Source: Alphaproteobacteria bacterium
GTDB taxonomy: Bacteria; Pseudomonadota; Alphaproteobacteria; Sphingomonadales; Sphingomonadaceae
NCBI GenBank assembly: GCA_030430365.1
Contig: JAUIFP010000013.1
Span: 1 to 48,391 of the forward strand
Direction: 5' to 3'
Length of the DNA: 48,391 bases
In this document: positions 25,142 through 32,824 of the stretch, piece by piece
Layout of the letters: each line of letters begins with the position of its first letter
How positions within the stretch are numbered: the first letter of the stretch is position 1
Notes under the pieces: generated by a model
What the model was told of the DNA's origin: nothing
What the model saw: the letters and a program-made list of their open reading frames with translations, nothing else
Databases searched by the model: none
Position numbers and translations under genes: made by a program

Positions 25142-26983
25142 GTGGCGCGCAGAGTACTCACAGCATCGGCATTTCTGGCCGTCTATCTGGGGCTGGCGAT
25201 CGCCGCCTTGTCGGTTAGCTGGCAATTCATGCAGCCTCTGCTCCTATGGCCGGCCTCCGGTTTCCTGATTGCCTTTCTGCTGCATGCCAGGCGCGGCCAA
25301 TGGCCGCTTTTTCTTGCCATGGCCGGGCTGGGCAGCGCCGCCGCGGCGGGGTTGTGGGGTGCCTTGCCTCTAACGATGGTGGCGCTCGCCGCCGCACATA
25401 TCGTGGAGGGCCTGACTGCCGGCCTGCTGCTGCAGCGGCGCAAGCATGGCAGGAACGATCTTTTGCGTGAATGGCTTGCCGATTCGGCGGCCATCGCCGT
25501 GTTCGCCCCGATAGCGGGAGGCGCCGTCTATGCCGGTCTGCAATGGGCGGCCATGGCCAGCCAGCCGGCCGGATTGTTTACCGGTTATGCGCTGGCCCAC
25601 GCAGTCGGCAATCTGATTTTCTTCCCGCTCTTCAGCATGCTCGTGGCCGGGAAATTTGCCGATGGCGGCATGCTGGGCACGTCGCGCAGGCGGCTGGAAT
25701 TGTCCGCTTTCCTGATTGCGGTGGCGGCAACCGGTGTCTGGGCATTCTCGCAGCAGGAATTCCCGCCGCTCCTTCTCCCGCTGCTTCTGGGCCTGAGTGC
25801 GACCAGCCGCCTGGGCATGCCTGCGGCATCGCTCGCCATCGTCGTACTCGCCCTGTCCGCCTGGGCGGCCAGCGCGGTTGCCGCAATGCCGCTTTCGCCA
25901 TTGGCCGATACGCTCGCGGACAATCTGCCATTGCTGCAGGTCTATCTGGCGCTCGCCGTACTCTGCCTTCAGCCGCTTGCGCGCCACCTGACGCAGAACA
26001 GGCGGCTGGCCCATTCGCTGATGCAGAAGGACCTCGCCAGCGGCGAAGTGGAGCTTTCGCTGCAGGCGAAGGATCATGCGATCAGGGAGAGCCAGAGCCT
26101 CTATCACCTGCTGGCGGACAATATGACCGATGTGATCGTGAAGACGGACCGGGCGGGCTTCGTGCAGTTCGCTTCGCCCAGCCTGGAGCTGCGCGCGGGC
26201 ATGCATCCCTCGGCGCTGGCCGGACGGTCGATCCTGGAATTCGTGCATCCTTCCTATGGCGAATCCTTCAGGTCCGAATTCGAAGAGACGATGGCCAGGG
26301 GCGGCCAATCGGCCTGGAACGAATATCTCGGCATGTCCGCCGATGGGGAAGAACGCTGGTTCGATACGCAGATCCGCTACGCGCAGCCCCATGGCGGAGA
26401 AGCGGCAGGTGCGATCATCGTGATGCGCAATATCGCGGAAAGGAAAGCGCTGGAGCAGCAGCTATTCGCCGCTTCGCTGACCGATCCGCTGACGAATTTG
26501 ACGAACCGCCGCGCCTTCAATTCGATGCTGCAATATCACCTCGATGTCCCAGTGGACGGCTGTCTCGCCATGTTCGACATCGACGATTTCCGCTCGATCA
26601 ACCGCGAATATGGCCATGCCGCGGGCGACAAGGTGCTGACCACGGTGGCCAAGATGCTCCGGGCCCTGCTGCGCAAGGATGACATCATTTCGCGGATCGG
26701 CGGGGAAAGGTTCGCCGTGCTGCTTTCGCGGGCGACCTCTGCGGAGGCGGAAATCCTGTGTCAGCGCGTTGTGCGCGCGCTGGCCGAGCCGAGCGGCGCG
26801 GGCCCGCGGATCACGGTGAGCGCAGGCGTCTCGCGGATCGAAGGCAGTATGGACGATACGATGAAGCGCGCCGATGCCGCAGTCGTTCTGGCCAAGGCCA
26901 AGGGGCGCAACCGCCTGGAAATGGAAAACGGCGGCGGGCGCCGCTGGTCGCCCGATCAGATCCTGTTCGACGAAGAGGATTAA
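25142..26983 (+). CDS. MASE1-PAS-GGDEF membrane protein with degenerate GGERF site
   Basis: 613-residue signalling protein. Residues 1-290 form a MASE1-like sensor with eight or so membrane helices. A PAS domain follows at about 318-435 (YHLLADNMTDVIVKTDRAG to MRNIAERKALEQ), then a GGDEF domain from about 440 (LTDPLTNLTNRRAF). The active-site motif reads GGERF (residues 520-524): the second acidic residue needed for metal binding and cyclisation is Arg523. Metal ligand FDIDDF, Asn of SIN and GHAAGD are kept. The allosteric c-di-GMP site RxxD is present as Arg511-Lys-Asp-Asp514, exactly five residues before GG. It may therefore bind c-di-GMP without making it. The start is GTG at 25142 with a poor ribosome-binding site. 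No EAL domain is present. Confidence 0.88.
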   Translation: MARRVLTASAFLAVYLGLAIAALSVSWQFMQPLLLWPASGFLIAFLLHARRGQWPLFLAMAGLGSAAAAGLWGALPLTMVALAAAHIVEGLTAGLLLQRRKHGRNDLLREWLADSAAIAVFAPIAGGAVYAGLQWAAMASQPAGLFTGYALAHAVGNLIFFPLFSMLVAGKFADGGMLGTSRRRLELSAFLIAVAATGVWAFSQQEFPPLLLPLLLGLSATSRLGMPAASLAIVVLALSAWAASAVAAMPLSPLADTLADNLPLLQVYLALAVLCLQPLARHLTQNRRLAHSLMQKDLASGEVELSLQAKDHAIRESQSLYHLLADNMTDVIVKTDRAGFVQFASPSLELRAGMHPSALAGRSILEFVHPSYGESFRSEFEETMARGGQSAWNEYLGMSADGEERWFDTQIRYAQPHGGEAAGAIIVMRNIAERKALEQQLFAASLTDPLTNLTNRRAFNSMLQYHLDVPVDGCLAMFDIDDFRSINREYGHAAGDKVLTTVAKMLRALLRKDDIISRIGGERFAVLLSRATSAEAEILCQRVVRALAEPSGAGPRITVSAGVSRIEGSMDDTMKRADAAVVLAKAKGRNRLEMENGGGRRWSPDQILFDEED

Positions 26984-26984
26984 C

Positions 26985-27007
26985 GGGGGCCGGTCAAGCA
27001 GGCCCCC
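26985..27007. terminator. Hairpin between convergent genes
   Basis: Perfect 7-bp stem GGGGGCC/GGCCCCC (26985-26991 with 27001-27007) around a 9-nt loop, starting 1 bp after the GGDEF stop. The following plus-strand sequence ATCTTCATCCTT is only moderately T-rich. It lies between the convergent GGDEF and glycosyltransferase genes and may serve both. Confidence 0.5.
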
Positions 27008-27023
27008 ATCTTCATCCTTACGC

Positions 27024-28319
27024 TTAGGCTTCAGCGCAGCGGCGGGAGCAAAGAGCCTCCAGTTCTTCAACGACCCGGGATTCCCGCATTTCTCTTTCAA
27101 CGGCGCTGCCGAGCCGCTCTGCCGCTTGGGCAAAGCCGGGCTCTTCCAGCAGACGCCCGAGCGCATGAGCAATCTCCGGCGATTGCGCATTGGGCGGCAG
27201 TACCAGCCCCGCGCCATGCTCGGCGATCCGCGCGGCATTGCCGTCCTGATCGCGGCCATGAGGCAGAATGAGCATAGGCAGCTTGTTTACCATTGCGCGC
27301 GCGACAGTTCCGTGGCCGCCATGCGTCACCACAGCGCTGGCCTGCTGCATTACTGCATTATGCGGCGCGCTTTTGACGAGCTGGACGTTGGGGGCGGGCA
27401 AGAGCTCGTCCGGTGCGATCGTAGGGCCAAGGGTTACAAGCCCATTCACAGGCAGCTCTGCCAGCGCGTTGATCACCCGCTGCAACACTGCAACATGGTT
27501 CTGGAAGGTCGTGCTGAAGCTCACGAGCACAAGCGGGCGGCCATTGTCCACCGGCCAGGGGGAAGACCAAGGCTCGGCCCAGACCACGTCGTCCAGTTGC
27601 GGCCCGACATATCGGGCGAGTGGTGTATTGGAATCGTCGCCGAAATCGAAAGTGCGGCTGATGCCGATCAGGACCTTGCGCGCTGCTTCGACCTGCTGAA
27701 GCACGGTTTCAATCTCGCTTAGCCCCAGCGTTGCGCGGGCGGAGTTGAGGGCAGTCAGGCCATGATCGAACATCGCCTTCATGCCTGCTTTCATTTCCTC
27801 CAGGCCCGCAATTTCCTCGGCGCTCATATCGCCGCGATGGGCAGGGAAACAGCGCGGCATATTCTCAAGCGGATAGAACAGCCAGTTGCAGGGCATCACC
27901 ACGAAGTCCTGCCCCACGGCTTCGCAGCCGGCCATGACGCCGAACAGAAGATCGCTTGTTACGACAAGGTCTGCCGGTTCCCGCTCAAGTTCTTCGATGA
28001 GATCCTGAGCATAGGCGAGAGCAGGCCCGGCGAAGACGTCGTCGATTGCCTGCATGAAGCCTTCGATCGGGTTTGCCGCCGCCCAGTCGCGAATGAGTTC
28101 GCTTTCCCGTGATCGATCCTTCCGGCTGGGCGCTCTCGTCCATGGGGCGAAACGCGCGCCAATCGCTTCCGCTTCGGGAGCGTTGCAGGCATCGCTCATG
28201 ACCCGGACGTTATGCCCGGCCTGACGCAGCTTTCGTGCAACCGTAAGCTTCGGACCAACCGAGCCTCCGCCTTCCCAGGTTGCAATCAGGATATTCTTCG
28301 CAGATCGATCACAGGTCAT
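27024..28319 (-). CDS. GT1-family glycosyltransferase (MGT/UGT type)
   Basis: 431-residue GT-B fold glycosyltransferase of the UGT/macrolide-glycosyltransferase type. The N-terminal acceptor domain starts ILIATWEGGGSVGPKLTVARKL, a variant of the glycine-rich loop seen in rhamnosyl- and macrolide transferases. The C-terminal donor domain has VLVSFSTTF, the segment SAPHNAVMQQASAVVTHGGHGTVARAM and LPHGRDQDGNAARI, the standard UDP-sugar binding region. It may glycosylate a small molecule, either for detoxification or for natural-product tailoring; the acceptor is not deducible. Its start overlaps the stop of the upstream TetR gene by 4 bp, so it is probably the gene that regulator controls. Base composition is slightly lower in GC than the surroundings. 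Confidence 0.85.
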   Translation of the reverse strand: MTCDRSAKNILIATWEGGGSVGPKLTVARKLRQAGHNVRVMSDACNAPEAEAIGARFAPWTRAPSRKDRSRESELIRDWAAANPIEGFMQAIDDVFAGPALAYAQDLIEELEREPADLVVTSDLLFGVMAGCEAVGQDFVVMPCNWLFYPLENMPRCFPAHRGDMSAEEIAGLEEMKAGMKAMFDHGLTALNSARATLGLSEIETVLQQVEAARKVLIGISRTFDFGDDSNTPLARYVGPQLDDVVWAEPWSSPWPVDNGRPLVLVSFSTTFQNHVAVLQRVINALAELPVNGLVTLGPTIAPDELLPAPNVQLVKSAPHNAVMQQASAVVTHGGHGTVARAMVNKLPMLILPHGRDQDGNAARIAEHGAGLVLPPNAQSPEIAHALGRLLEEPGFAQAAERLGSAVEREMRESRVVEELEALCSRRCAEA

Positions 28320-28960
28320 TTCGAATTCTCCAACGAAATGGTCGAATGCTTTTCCAATTCCCGGCTATCGAGCCCAATGGCGCATGCGCACATCGACAGC
28401 ATGGCTTCCCGCAGGTCCGATTTGCTGCGCTTCATGTCGAGGCGCAGCAGCTTCCAGATGTAGATGTCGAGTGCGATGACCAGCTGGTCATGTGTCTTGC
28501 GGAGCGTCTCGCCTTCGAGGCCCGAAAGCCATGGTGCAAATACTTCCTCGACCCAGTCGCGGTGTGTCTTGCGGCCGCGATCAGCAAGCTCGCGGACCGG
28601 CGCGTAACGTGTTTCTTGGGCAAGCATGCGCATGACCAGATCGCCGCGGGTTTCATATTCGGCGATAATTGTCTCGATCGCCGCGCCGACATCGCCGGCA
28701 GGAACCCGGCGTGAGCCAAGGATCTGTTCCTGCATGCGATCGCTCGCAGCATGGAGGAGGCCGTCTTTCCCGCCGAAGCGGCGAATGACTGTCTGCACGG
28801 TTACACCGGCGTCTTTGGCGATGTCTTCGAGCCTGATTTCCTCGAACCAGCCGTTTTCAAAAGCCGCAACGAACGCGTCGAGCACACGGTTGCCCGTATC
28901 CTCTGCCGCTTTGGCTCTGGCGGTCTGCTTGTAGCCGCGCGTATTCGAATCACTTTTCAT
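28316..28960 (-). CDS. TetR-family transcriptional regulator
   Basis: 214-residue TetR-type repressor. The N-terminal helix-turn-helix is at about residues 25-70 (VLDAFVAAFENGWFEEIRLEDIAKDAGVTVQTVIRRFGGKDGLL). The remainder is a helical ligand-binding domain without recognisable subfamily features. The gene precedes and overlaps the GT1 glycosyltransferase (4 bp), indicating a two-gene transcript, so it likely represses itself and the transferase until an effector binds. A perfect inverted repeat lies 40-60 bp upstream of its start, within the plausible promoter. The effector could be the aglycone acted on by the transferase; that is inference from the arrangement. Confidence 0.88.
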   Translation of the reverse strand: MKSDSNTRGYKQTARAKAAEDTGNRVLDAFVAAFENGWFEEIRLEDIAKDAGVTVQTVIRRFGGKDGLLHAASDRMQEQILGSRRVPAGDVGAAIETIIAEYETRGDLVMRMLAQETRYAPVRELADRGRKTHRDWVEEVFAPWLSGLEGETLRKTHDQLVIALDIYIWKLLRLDMKRSKSDLREAMLSMCACAIGLDSRELEKHSTISLENSK

Positions 28961-29000
28961 GTGAGTCGAAATAACATCAAAATTGCGCTTGGCAAGTTTT

Positions 29001-29019
29001 ATGTTAGTTGGACTAACAT
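29001..29019. promoter_or_regulatory. Candidate TetR operator (19-bp inverted repeat)
   Basis: ATGTTAGT-TGG-ACTAACAT is a perfect 8-bp inverted repeat around 3 bp, lying 41-59 bp upstream of the TetR ATG and reaching the stop codon of the BCCT gene. Spacing and AT content suit a TetR-dimer site, and a weak minus-strand -35 (TTGATG) and -10 (TAAAAC) flank it. Assignment to this regulator is inferred from position. Confidence 0.55.
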
Positions 29020-30560
29020 CAACTCAATTTCATGGACTTTCGTTCGCGGCCCAGAAGGTGGATCGTTCCCCCTGCCATCACCAGCAGCACCAGCGCGAAG
29101 GGCAGGCCGGTCAGGATCGCTGCCGTCTGCAGAGCGCTGAGGCCCCCTGCGAACAGCAGTCCGGCAGCCAGCACGCCCATGGAAATCGCCCAGGTCACGC
29201 GCGGGATGAAACCGGCCTCATGGTCTCCGCCCGATGCAATCATGGCGACGACCAGCGCGCCGCTATCGGCGGAAGTGACGAAGAACGTCGCCACGATGAT
29301 GATCGCCACCCCCGAGAAGAACTCGGTCAGGGGATAGTGGCTCAGCAAGGCGAACAGGGCATCGGGCATACTTCGCGCCACGGCCTCCTGCAGGCCGCCT
29401 GCGCCAAACAGTTCGACATAGAGCGCGCTGTCCCCGAACACGGTCATCCACACGAAGGTGAACAGCGTCGGTACCAGCAAGGTGCCGGTCACGAACTCGC
29501 GCACGGTCCTGCCGTAGGAAATACGGGCGATGAAGATGCCCACGAAGGGCGACCAGCTGATCCACCAGGCATAATAGAAGATCGTCCAGTCGAGCTGCCA
29601 GGTTTCGTCCGTGTAGCTCTCGGTCCAGGTCGAGAGATAGACGAAGCGCTGAATGTAATAGCCCAGATTCTGGATGAAGGAATCGAGCAAGAAGACCGTC
29701 GGGCCTGCAATGACGACGAACAGGGCAAGGCCGACTGCCAGCGCCATATTGCCTTCCGAGAGGATCTTGATCCCCCGTTCCAGCCCCAACGCGACCGACA
29801 TGGTCGCCAGCCCCGTCACCAGGGCGATAATCACGGCCTTGGCCATGAAGCTGTCTTGCGTGCCGAACAGATTGGTCAAGCCGGCATTGATCTGGGCAGC
29901 GCCGAAGCCCAGCGAAGTGGCAACGCCGCAGACAGTGGCCACGATGGCCAGGATGTCGACCAGATCGACGACGATCCGGGGCAGGCGGGGCCACACCTGA
30001 TGCAGGAACGCTCCGATGCTGAGCGTGGTGCCTCTGTTAAAGGAAACATAGGCCAGGCCCAGCGCGATCATGGCGTAGATCGCCCAGGCATGCAGGCCCC
30101 AATGCAGATAGGTCAGGCCCATCGCATGCTGGGCGTTGCCGGCGATGCTCATCGCGTCGGTTGCGCCCGCATGGGAAAAATGGGTGGTCGGCGGATTGCC
30201 GAAATGCATGATCGGCTCTGCCACTCCGTAGAACAGCAGGCCGATACCCATGCCCGCGCTGAACAGCATGGCGAACCAGGCTGTGCGGGAGAATTCCGGC
30301 TTCGCATCCGGCCCGCCGAGCCTGATCTCGCCGAGCTTGGACACCGCGATAAAGACGCTGGTGCCCAGCAGGATATTGACCGTCAGGATCAGCAGCCAGC
30401 CGAAATTGATGCTGGCCATCCGCTGGAGGGAGAGAAACAGCTCTTCCGCGCCGTCTGCATTGACGAGCGCAAATCCGAGCAGGGCGATGATGATCGCAAT
30501 CGCACCGTAAAATACGGTTGGATTGAAGCCCGCATCGCGCCCCAATGGTATGCGTGCCAT
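29019..30560 (-). CDS. BCCT-family betaine/choline/carnitine transporter
   Basis: 513-residue secondary transporter with twelve hydrophobic helices. The family signature GMGIGLLFYGVAEP (helix 3, whose glycine pattern suits a sodium-coupled carrier) and the aromatic motif IFYYAWWISWSPFVGIFIARISYGRTVREF (helix 8 region, forming the quaternary-amine box) are both intact. It follows the two glycine methyltransferase genes on the same strand with a gap of about 37 bp, so uptake and synthesis of glycine betaine are probably made from one transcript. The exact substrate (betaine versus choline or carnitine) is inferred from context. The C-terminal tail is short, unlike the long osmosensing tails of BetP or BetT. 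Confidence 0.92.
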   Translation of the reverse strand: MARIPLGRDAGFNPTVFYGAIAIIIALLGFALVNADGAEELFLSLQRMASINFGWLLILTVNILLGTSVFIAVSKLGEIRLGGPDAKPEFSRTAWFAMLFSAGMGIGLLFYGVAEPIMHFGNPPTTHFSHAGATDAMSIAGNAQHAMGLTYLHWGLHAWAIYAMIALGLAYVSFNRGTTLSIGAFLHQVWPRLPRIVVDLVDILAIVATVCGVATSLGFGAAQINAGLTNLFGTQDSFMAKAVIIALVTGLATMSVALGLERGIKILSEGNMALAVGLALFVVIAGPTVFLLDSFIQNLGYYIQRFVYLSTWTESYTDETWQLDWTIFYYAWWISWSPFVGIFIARISYGRTVREFVTGTLLVPTLFTFVWMTVFGDSALYVELFGAGGLQEAVARSMPDALFALLSHYPLTEFFSGVAIIIVATFFVTSADSGALVVAMIASGGDHEAGFIPRVTWAISMGVLAAGLLFAGGLSALQTAAILTGLPFALVLLVMAGGTIHLLGRERKSMKLS

Positions 30561-30597
30561 CCCTGTTTCTCTCCCGCGGTCCAGCCGTCGGGCCGGA

Positions 30598-31437
30598 TCA
30601 GCCGGCCTTGCGGTACAGCATGATGGCCCAGGTCAGATTGCCCGAAGCCGCGCCTTTGACCCAGTGGCTGAGCCCTGCCGACATGCGCTCCACGAAGGAA
30701 TCGGGAAGCCCCAGTTCCTTCTGGCGGGAAAGCAATTCTTCCCGCACGCGGCTGTAGTGCTTGCCGAGCTGATGCGTCAGCACTTCGGTATCGACTTCTT
30801 CGAAACCGCGCGCGATCAACGCATCGCGGTAGAAGCCGATCGAACCCAGGTCGGGCAAGTGGATGCGGTCGTAAATCGGCTGAAGGATGTTCTTGTCCGT
30901 CGGCCCGTCCGCCTGCATCGGATCGTGGTGGATGAACAGGCCGCCGGGTTTGAGAACCCGCGCCACCTCGTCCAGCACCGCTTCGCGATCCGGCGCATGC
31001 AGGATCGCATCCTGGCTCCAGGCGAAATCGAAGCTTTCGTCTTCGAACGGCATGGCGTCGTACGAACCATCGACGACGTCGACCTTGTCCGAAAGCCCCG
31101 CTGCCGCAGTCAATGCGCGGTTACGCTCGTTCTCAACCTCGGAAAGGTTGAGACAGGTGACATGTGCGCCATGCTCGGCGGCGAGCACGCGGGCTGCGCC
31201 GCCATAACCTGCGCCCAAGTCGATGCCGCGCTTGCCGGCGATCGGGCCGAGCTTGGCGGCCATGTGATCGACGGTCTTGCGGCTGGCGGTCCGGATATCG
31301 TCGGTCTCGTCATAGAGACCGATATGGATATCCTCGCCGCCCCAAATATTGCTGTAGAAGCCTTCGGCCTCATCGCTGTCGTAATATTCGCGAGCGACCT
31401 TTACGCCTTCTGCTTCTGCCTGTGCCGTATCACTCAT
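30598..31437 (-). CDS. Sarcosine/dimethylglycine N-methyltransferase (SDMT)
   Basis: SAM-dependent methyltransferase of 279 residues, matching the length of halophile SDMT, which converts sarcosine to dimethylglycine and then to glycine betaine. Recognisable parts are the N-terminal YYDSDEAEGFYSNIWGGEDIHIGLY, motif I GIDLGAGYGG, the loop with SWSQDAILHAPDR-type sequence (WSQDAILHAPDR), and the substrate region HHDPMQ. Its ATG at 31437 lies within the last codons of the glycine/sarcosine methyltransferase (overlap of 8 bp, ATGAGTGA), so translation is coupled. The frame extends further upstream but that part is antisense-like and overlaps the first enzyme. Together with GSMT it makes a complete route from glycine to betaine. 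Confidence 0.92.
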   Translation of the reverse strand: MSDTAQAEAEGVKVAREYYDSDEAEGFYSNIWGGEDIHIGLYDETDDIRTASRKTVDHMAAKLGPIAGKRGIDLGAGYGGAARVLAAEHGAHVTCLNLSEVENERNRALTAAAGLSDKVDVVDGSYDAMPFEDESFDFAWSQDAILHAPDREAVLDEVARVLKPGGLFIHHDPMQADGPTDKNILQPIYDRIHLPDLGSIGFYRDALIARGFEEVDTEVLTHQLGKHYSRVREELLSRQKELGLPDSFVERMSAGLSHWVKGAASGNLTWAIMLYRKAG

Positions 31438-32251
31438 CGTCGGCACCTGCGGGAAGCGCCTTTTCGGCAACGTGCACGAAGAAGTCCGGGTTGGTTTCTT
31501 CGCCTTCTTCCTGGAAGTCGCCATAGGAATGGATCTTCTGGAAACCTGCATCGGTCAGCAATGAGCGAAGATACTTCTTGCGAATGGGGAACATGTTGAG
31601 GTTGTGCGTCGAACCGTCGGGGAAACGGTATTCGAACCGTGCCAGGCCGTCGTCGACATGGACGGGCTCGGCAGTCACCTGATCGCCGCAATAGTAGAAC
31701 TTGTGCTTCGTGCTGAAGCCTTCGTCCAGGATCGCATCATAGTTGCGCTGGTCGATGATCAGGATGCCGTCATGCTTGAGCGCGGCATAGAACTCGGCGA
31801 GTACGCGCCGGCGATCGGATTCATCGAACAGGTGGGTGAAGCTGTTGCCGAGGCAGATGATCGCATCGAACTTGCCGTGAACGTCGCGGTTGAGTTCGCG
31901 CCAGTCGGCATGGATCGTCTTCAGAACGACACCGTGTTCAACGCCGTTTTCGAATGCCTTGGCCAGCATTTCGGCGGAACCGTCTGCGGAATAAACGTCA
32001 AATCCGGCCTTCAGAAGCTGGACTGAATGGAAGCCGGTTCCGGCTGCAACGTCGAGGACGCTGTGCTTGCCGCGGGCTTTCAGGACGTCGATGAAGAAGC
32101 GGCCTTCGCTTTCGGCCCGCTGTTCCCAATCGATCAGTTCGTCCCACTTGTCGACGAACCCCCGAATATATTCCGAGGTGTACTTGTCGGACTCTCTGAC
32201 CTTCGTCGGATCCTGCCCATAATCTTGTGTCTTCTCAGGTGCAAAAACGAT
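31430..32251 (-). CDS. Glycine/sarcosine N-methyltransferase (GSMT), apparent ATC start
   Basis: SAM-dependent enzyme that methylates glycine to sarcosine and dimethylglycine. Reading from 32251 gives 273 residues that fit halophile GSMT (about 268) throughout: DPTKVR and DKYTSEY near the start, FVDKWDELIDW, motif I LDVAAGTGFHS (66-76), SADGSAEM, CLGNSFTHLF, DQRNYD and DDGLARF. No in-frame ATG, GTG or TTG exists between the upstream stop (32369-32371) and Met95 (31969), which lies beyond motif I and would give a non-functional 179-residue protein. AGGAG at 32263-32259 sits 7 nt before ATC (32251-32249), the best start position, giving 13 residues before the family-conserved Asp-Pro-Thr-Lys. 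Sampled GC is about 54 %, lower than the neighbours. It is the first gene of the betaine operon. Confidence 0.85.
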   Translation of the reverse strand: MVFAPEKTQDYGQDPTKVRESDKYTSEYIRGFVDKWDELIDWEQRAESEGRFFIDVLKARGKHSVLDVAAGTGFHSVQLLKAGFDVYSADGSAEMLAKAFENGVEHGVVLKTIHADWRELNRDVHGKFDAIICLGNSFTHLFDESDRRRVLAEFYAALKHDGILIIDQRNYDAILDEGFSTKHKFYYCGDQVTAEPVHVDDGLARFEYRFPDGSTHNLNMFPIRKKYLRSLLTDAGFQKIHSYGDFQEEGEETNPDFFVHVAEKALPAGADDE

Positions 32252-32263
32252 TGTTCTTCTCCT
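32249..32263 (-). promoter_or_regulatory. Ribosome-binding site and non-canonical ATC start of GSMT
   Basis: Minus strand: AGGAG (32263-32259), a 7-nt spacer AAGAACA, then ATC (32251-32249). This decides the start of the glycine/sarcosine methyltransferase, since no ATG, GTG or TTG lies in frame nearby. Confidence 0.65.
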
Positions 32264-32290
32264 AGGTTGTGTTTGGCCGTGCGGAAGATG

Positions 32291-32305
32291 CCTGCAGAAT
32301 GCAGG
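32291..32305. promoter_or_regulatory. Inverted repeat in GSMT leader
   Basis: CCTGCA-GAA-TGCAGG, a perfect 6-bp inverted repeat about 40 bp upstream of the proposed GSMT start and downstream of a weak minus-strand -10-like TATTTT (32327-32322). It could be an operator or a small hairpin. Confidence 0.35.
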
Positions 32306-32348
32306 CGCGCACTGTGGCGTGAAAATAGCATGGGGATGCGGGCGCCTA

Positions 32349-32368
32349 CCAAGAAAGGTCTGTCTTGG
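32349..32368. promoter_or_regulatory. Inverted repeat upstream of GSMT
   Basis: CCAAGA and TCTTGG arms (32349-32354 and 32363-32368) around 8 bp. It overlaps the only plausible minus-strand -35 (TTGGTA, 32352-32347) for the betaine operon, which is 19 bp from TATTTT. Possible regulator site. Confidence 0.3.
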
Positions 32369-32390
32369 CTACCCTTGGAGGGCAGAAAGT

Positions 32391-32786
32391 CTAAACTAAT
32401 CCTAATCTTGCCAATTCTTTAACCAGCTTGCCCGGCAGTACATCGCCCTGCATTTCAGTGGCTTCCAAGTCCCGCGGAGCGTCTTCTTCCCGCAGATAGC
32501 GCCATCCCTGATGCGCACGTTTGGCGCGAGGTTCCACTTGGATCAGCTGGCGTTTCAGTTTGATCCACCAGCGCCCATTGTCCTCTCTCTGCTCGAAACC
32601 GATGATCGGCGACCGCCCGATAATGGCATGGTCGTAGATCCAGTAGAGCGAGCCGCCTGTCATCTCCTCATGGCGCTTGGGAAGATAGCGCGTCGTCAGG
32701 CGCATTTCCCCGGTTCCATCGAACCAGGACATCACTTCTTCCAACGACTTCGCGCCAAAGGCGATCTTGGTCATGTGAAGCGGCAT
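32391..32786 (-). CDS. DUF1489 family protein
   Basis: 131-residue protein of a conserved alphaproteobacterial family of unknown function (DUF1489). The start MTKIAFGAKSLEEVMSWF, the middle GGSLYWIYDHAIIGRSPIIGFEQ and the end HQGWRYLREEDAPRDL fit the family. Tryptophan and charged residues are frequent, there is no signal peptide or membrane segment, and it should be cytosolic. Two in-frame ATGs compete: the first (32786) adds four residues to the second (32774). It lies between mgtE and the betaine operon on the same strand, 38 bp after mgtE, and may be co-transcribed with mgtE. I can give no function. Confidence 0.8.
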   Translation of the reverse strand: MPLHMTKIAFGAKSLEEVMSWFDGTGEMRLTTRYLPKRHEEMTGGSLYWIYDHAIIGRSPIIGFEQREDNGRWWIKLKRQLIQVEPRAKRAHQGWRYLREEDAPRDLEATEMQGDVLPGKLVKELARLGLV

Positions 32787-32824
32787 CGGCCTTCAAGATA
32801 GGACGATTGCCTTCGTAAACAAGG

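Noticed and set aside
28983-30623. Plus-strand open frame of 546 codons
   Set aside because: Antisense to the BCCT transporter, which has clear motifs; the antisense reading is His/Gln/Arg-rich and featureless.
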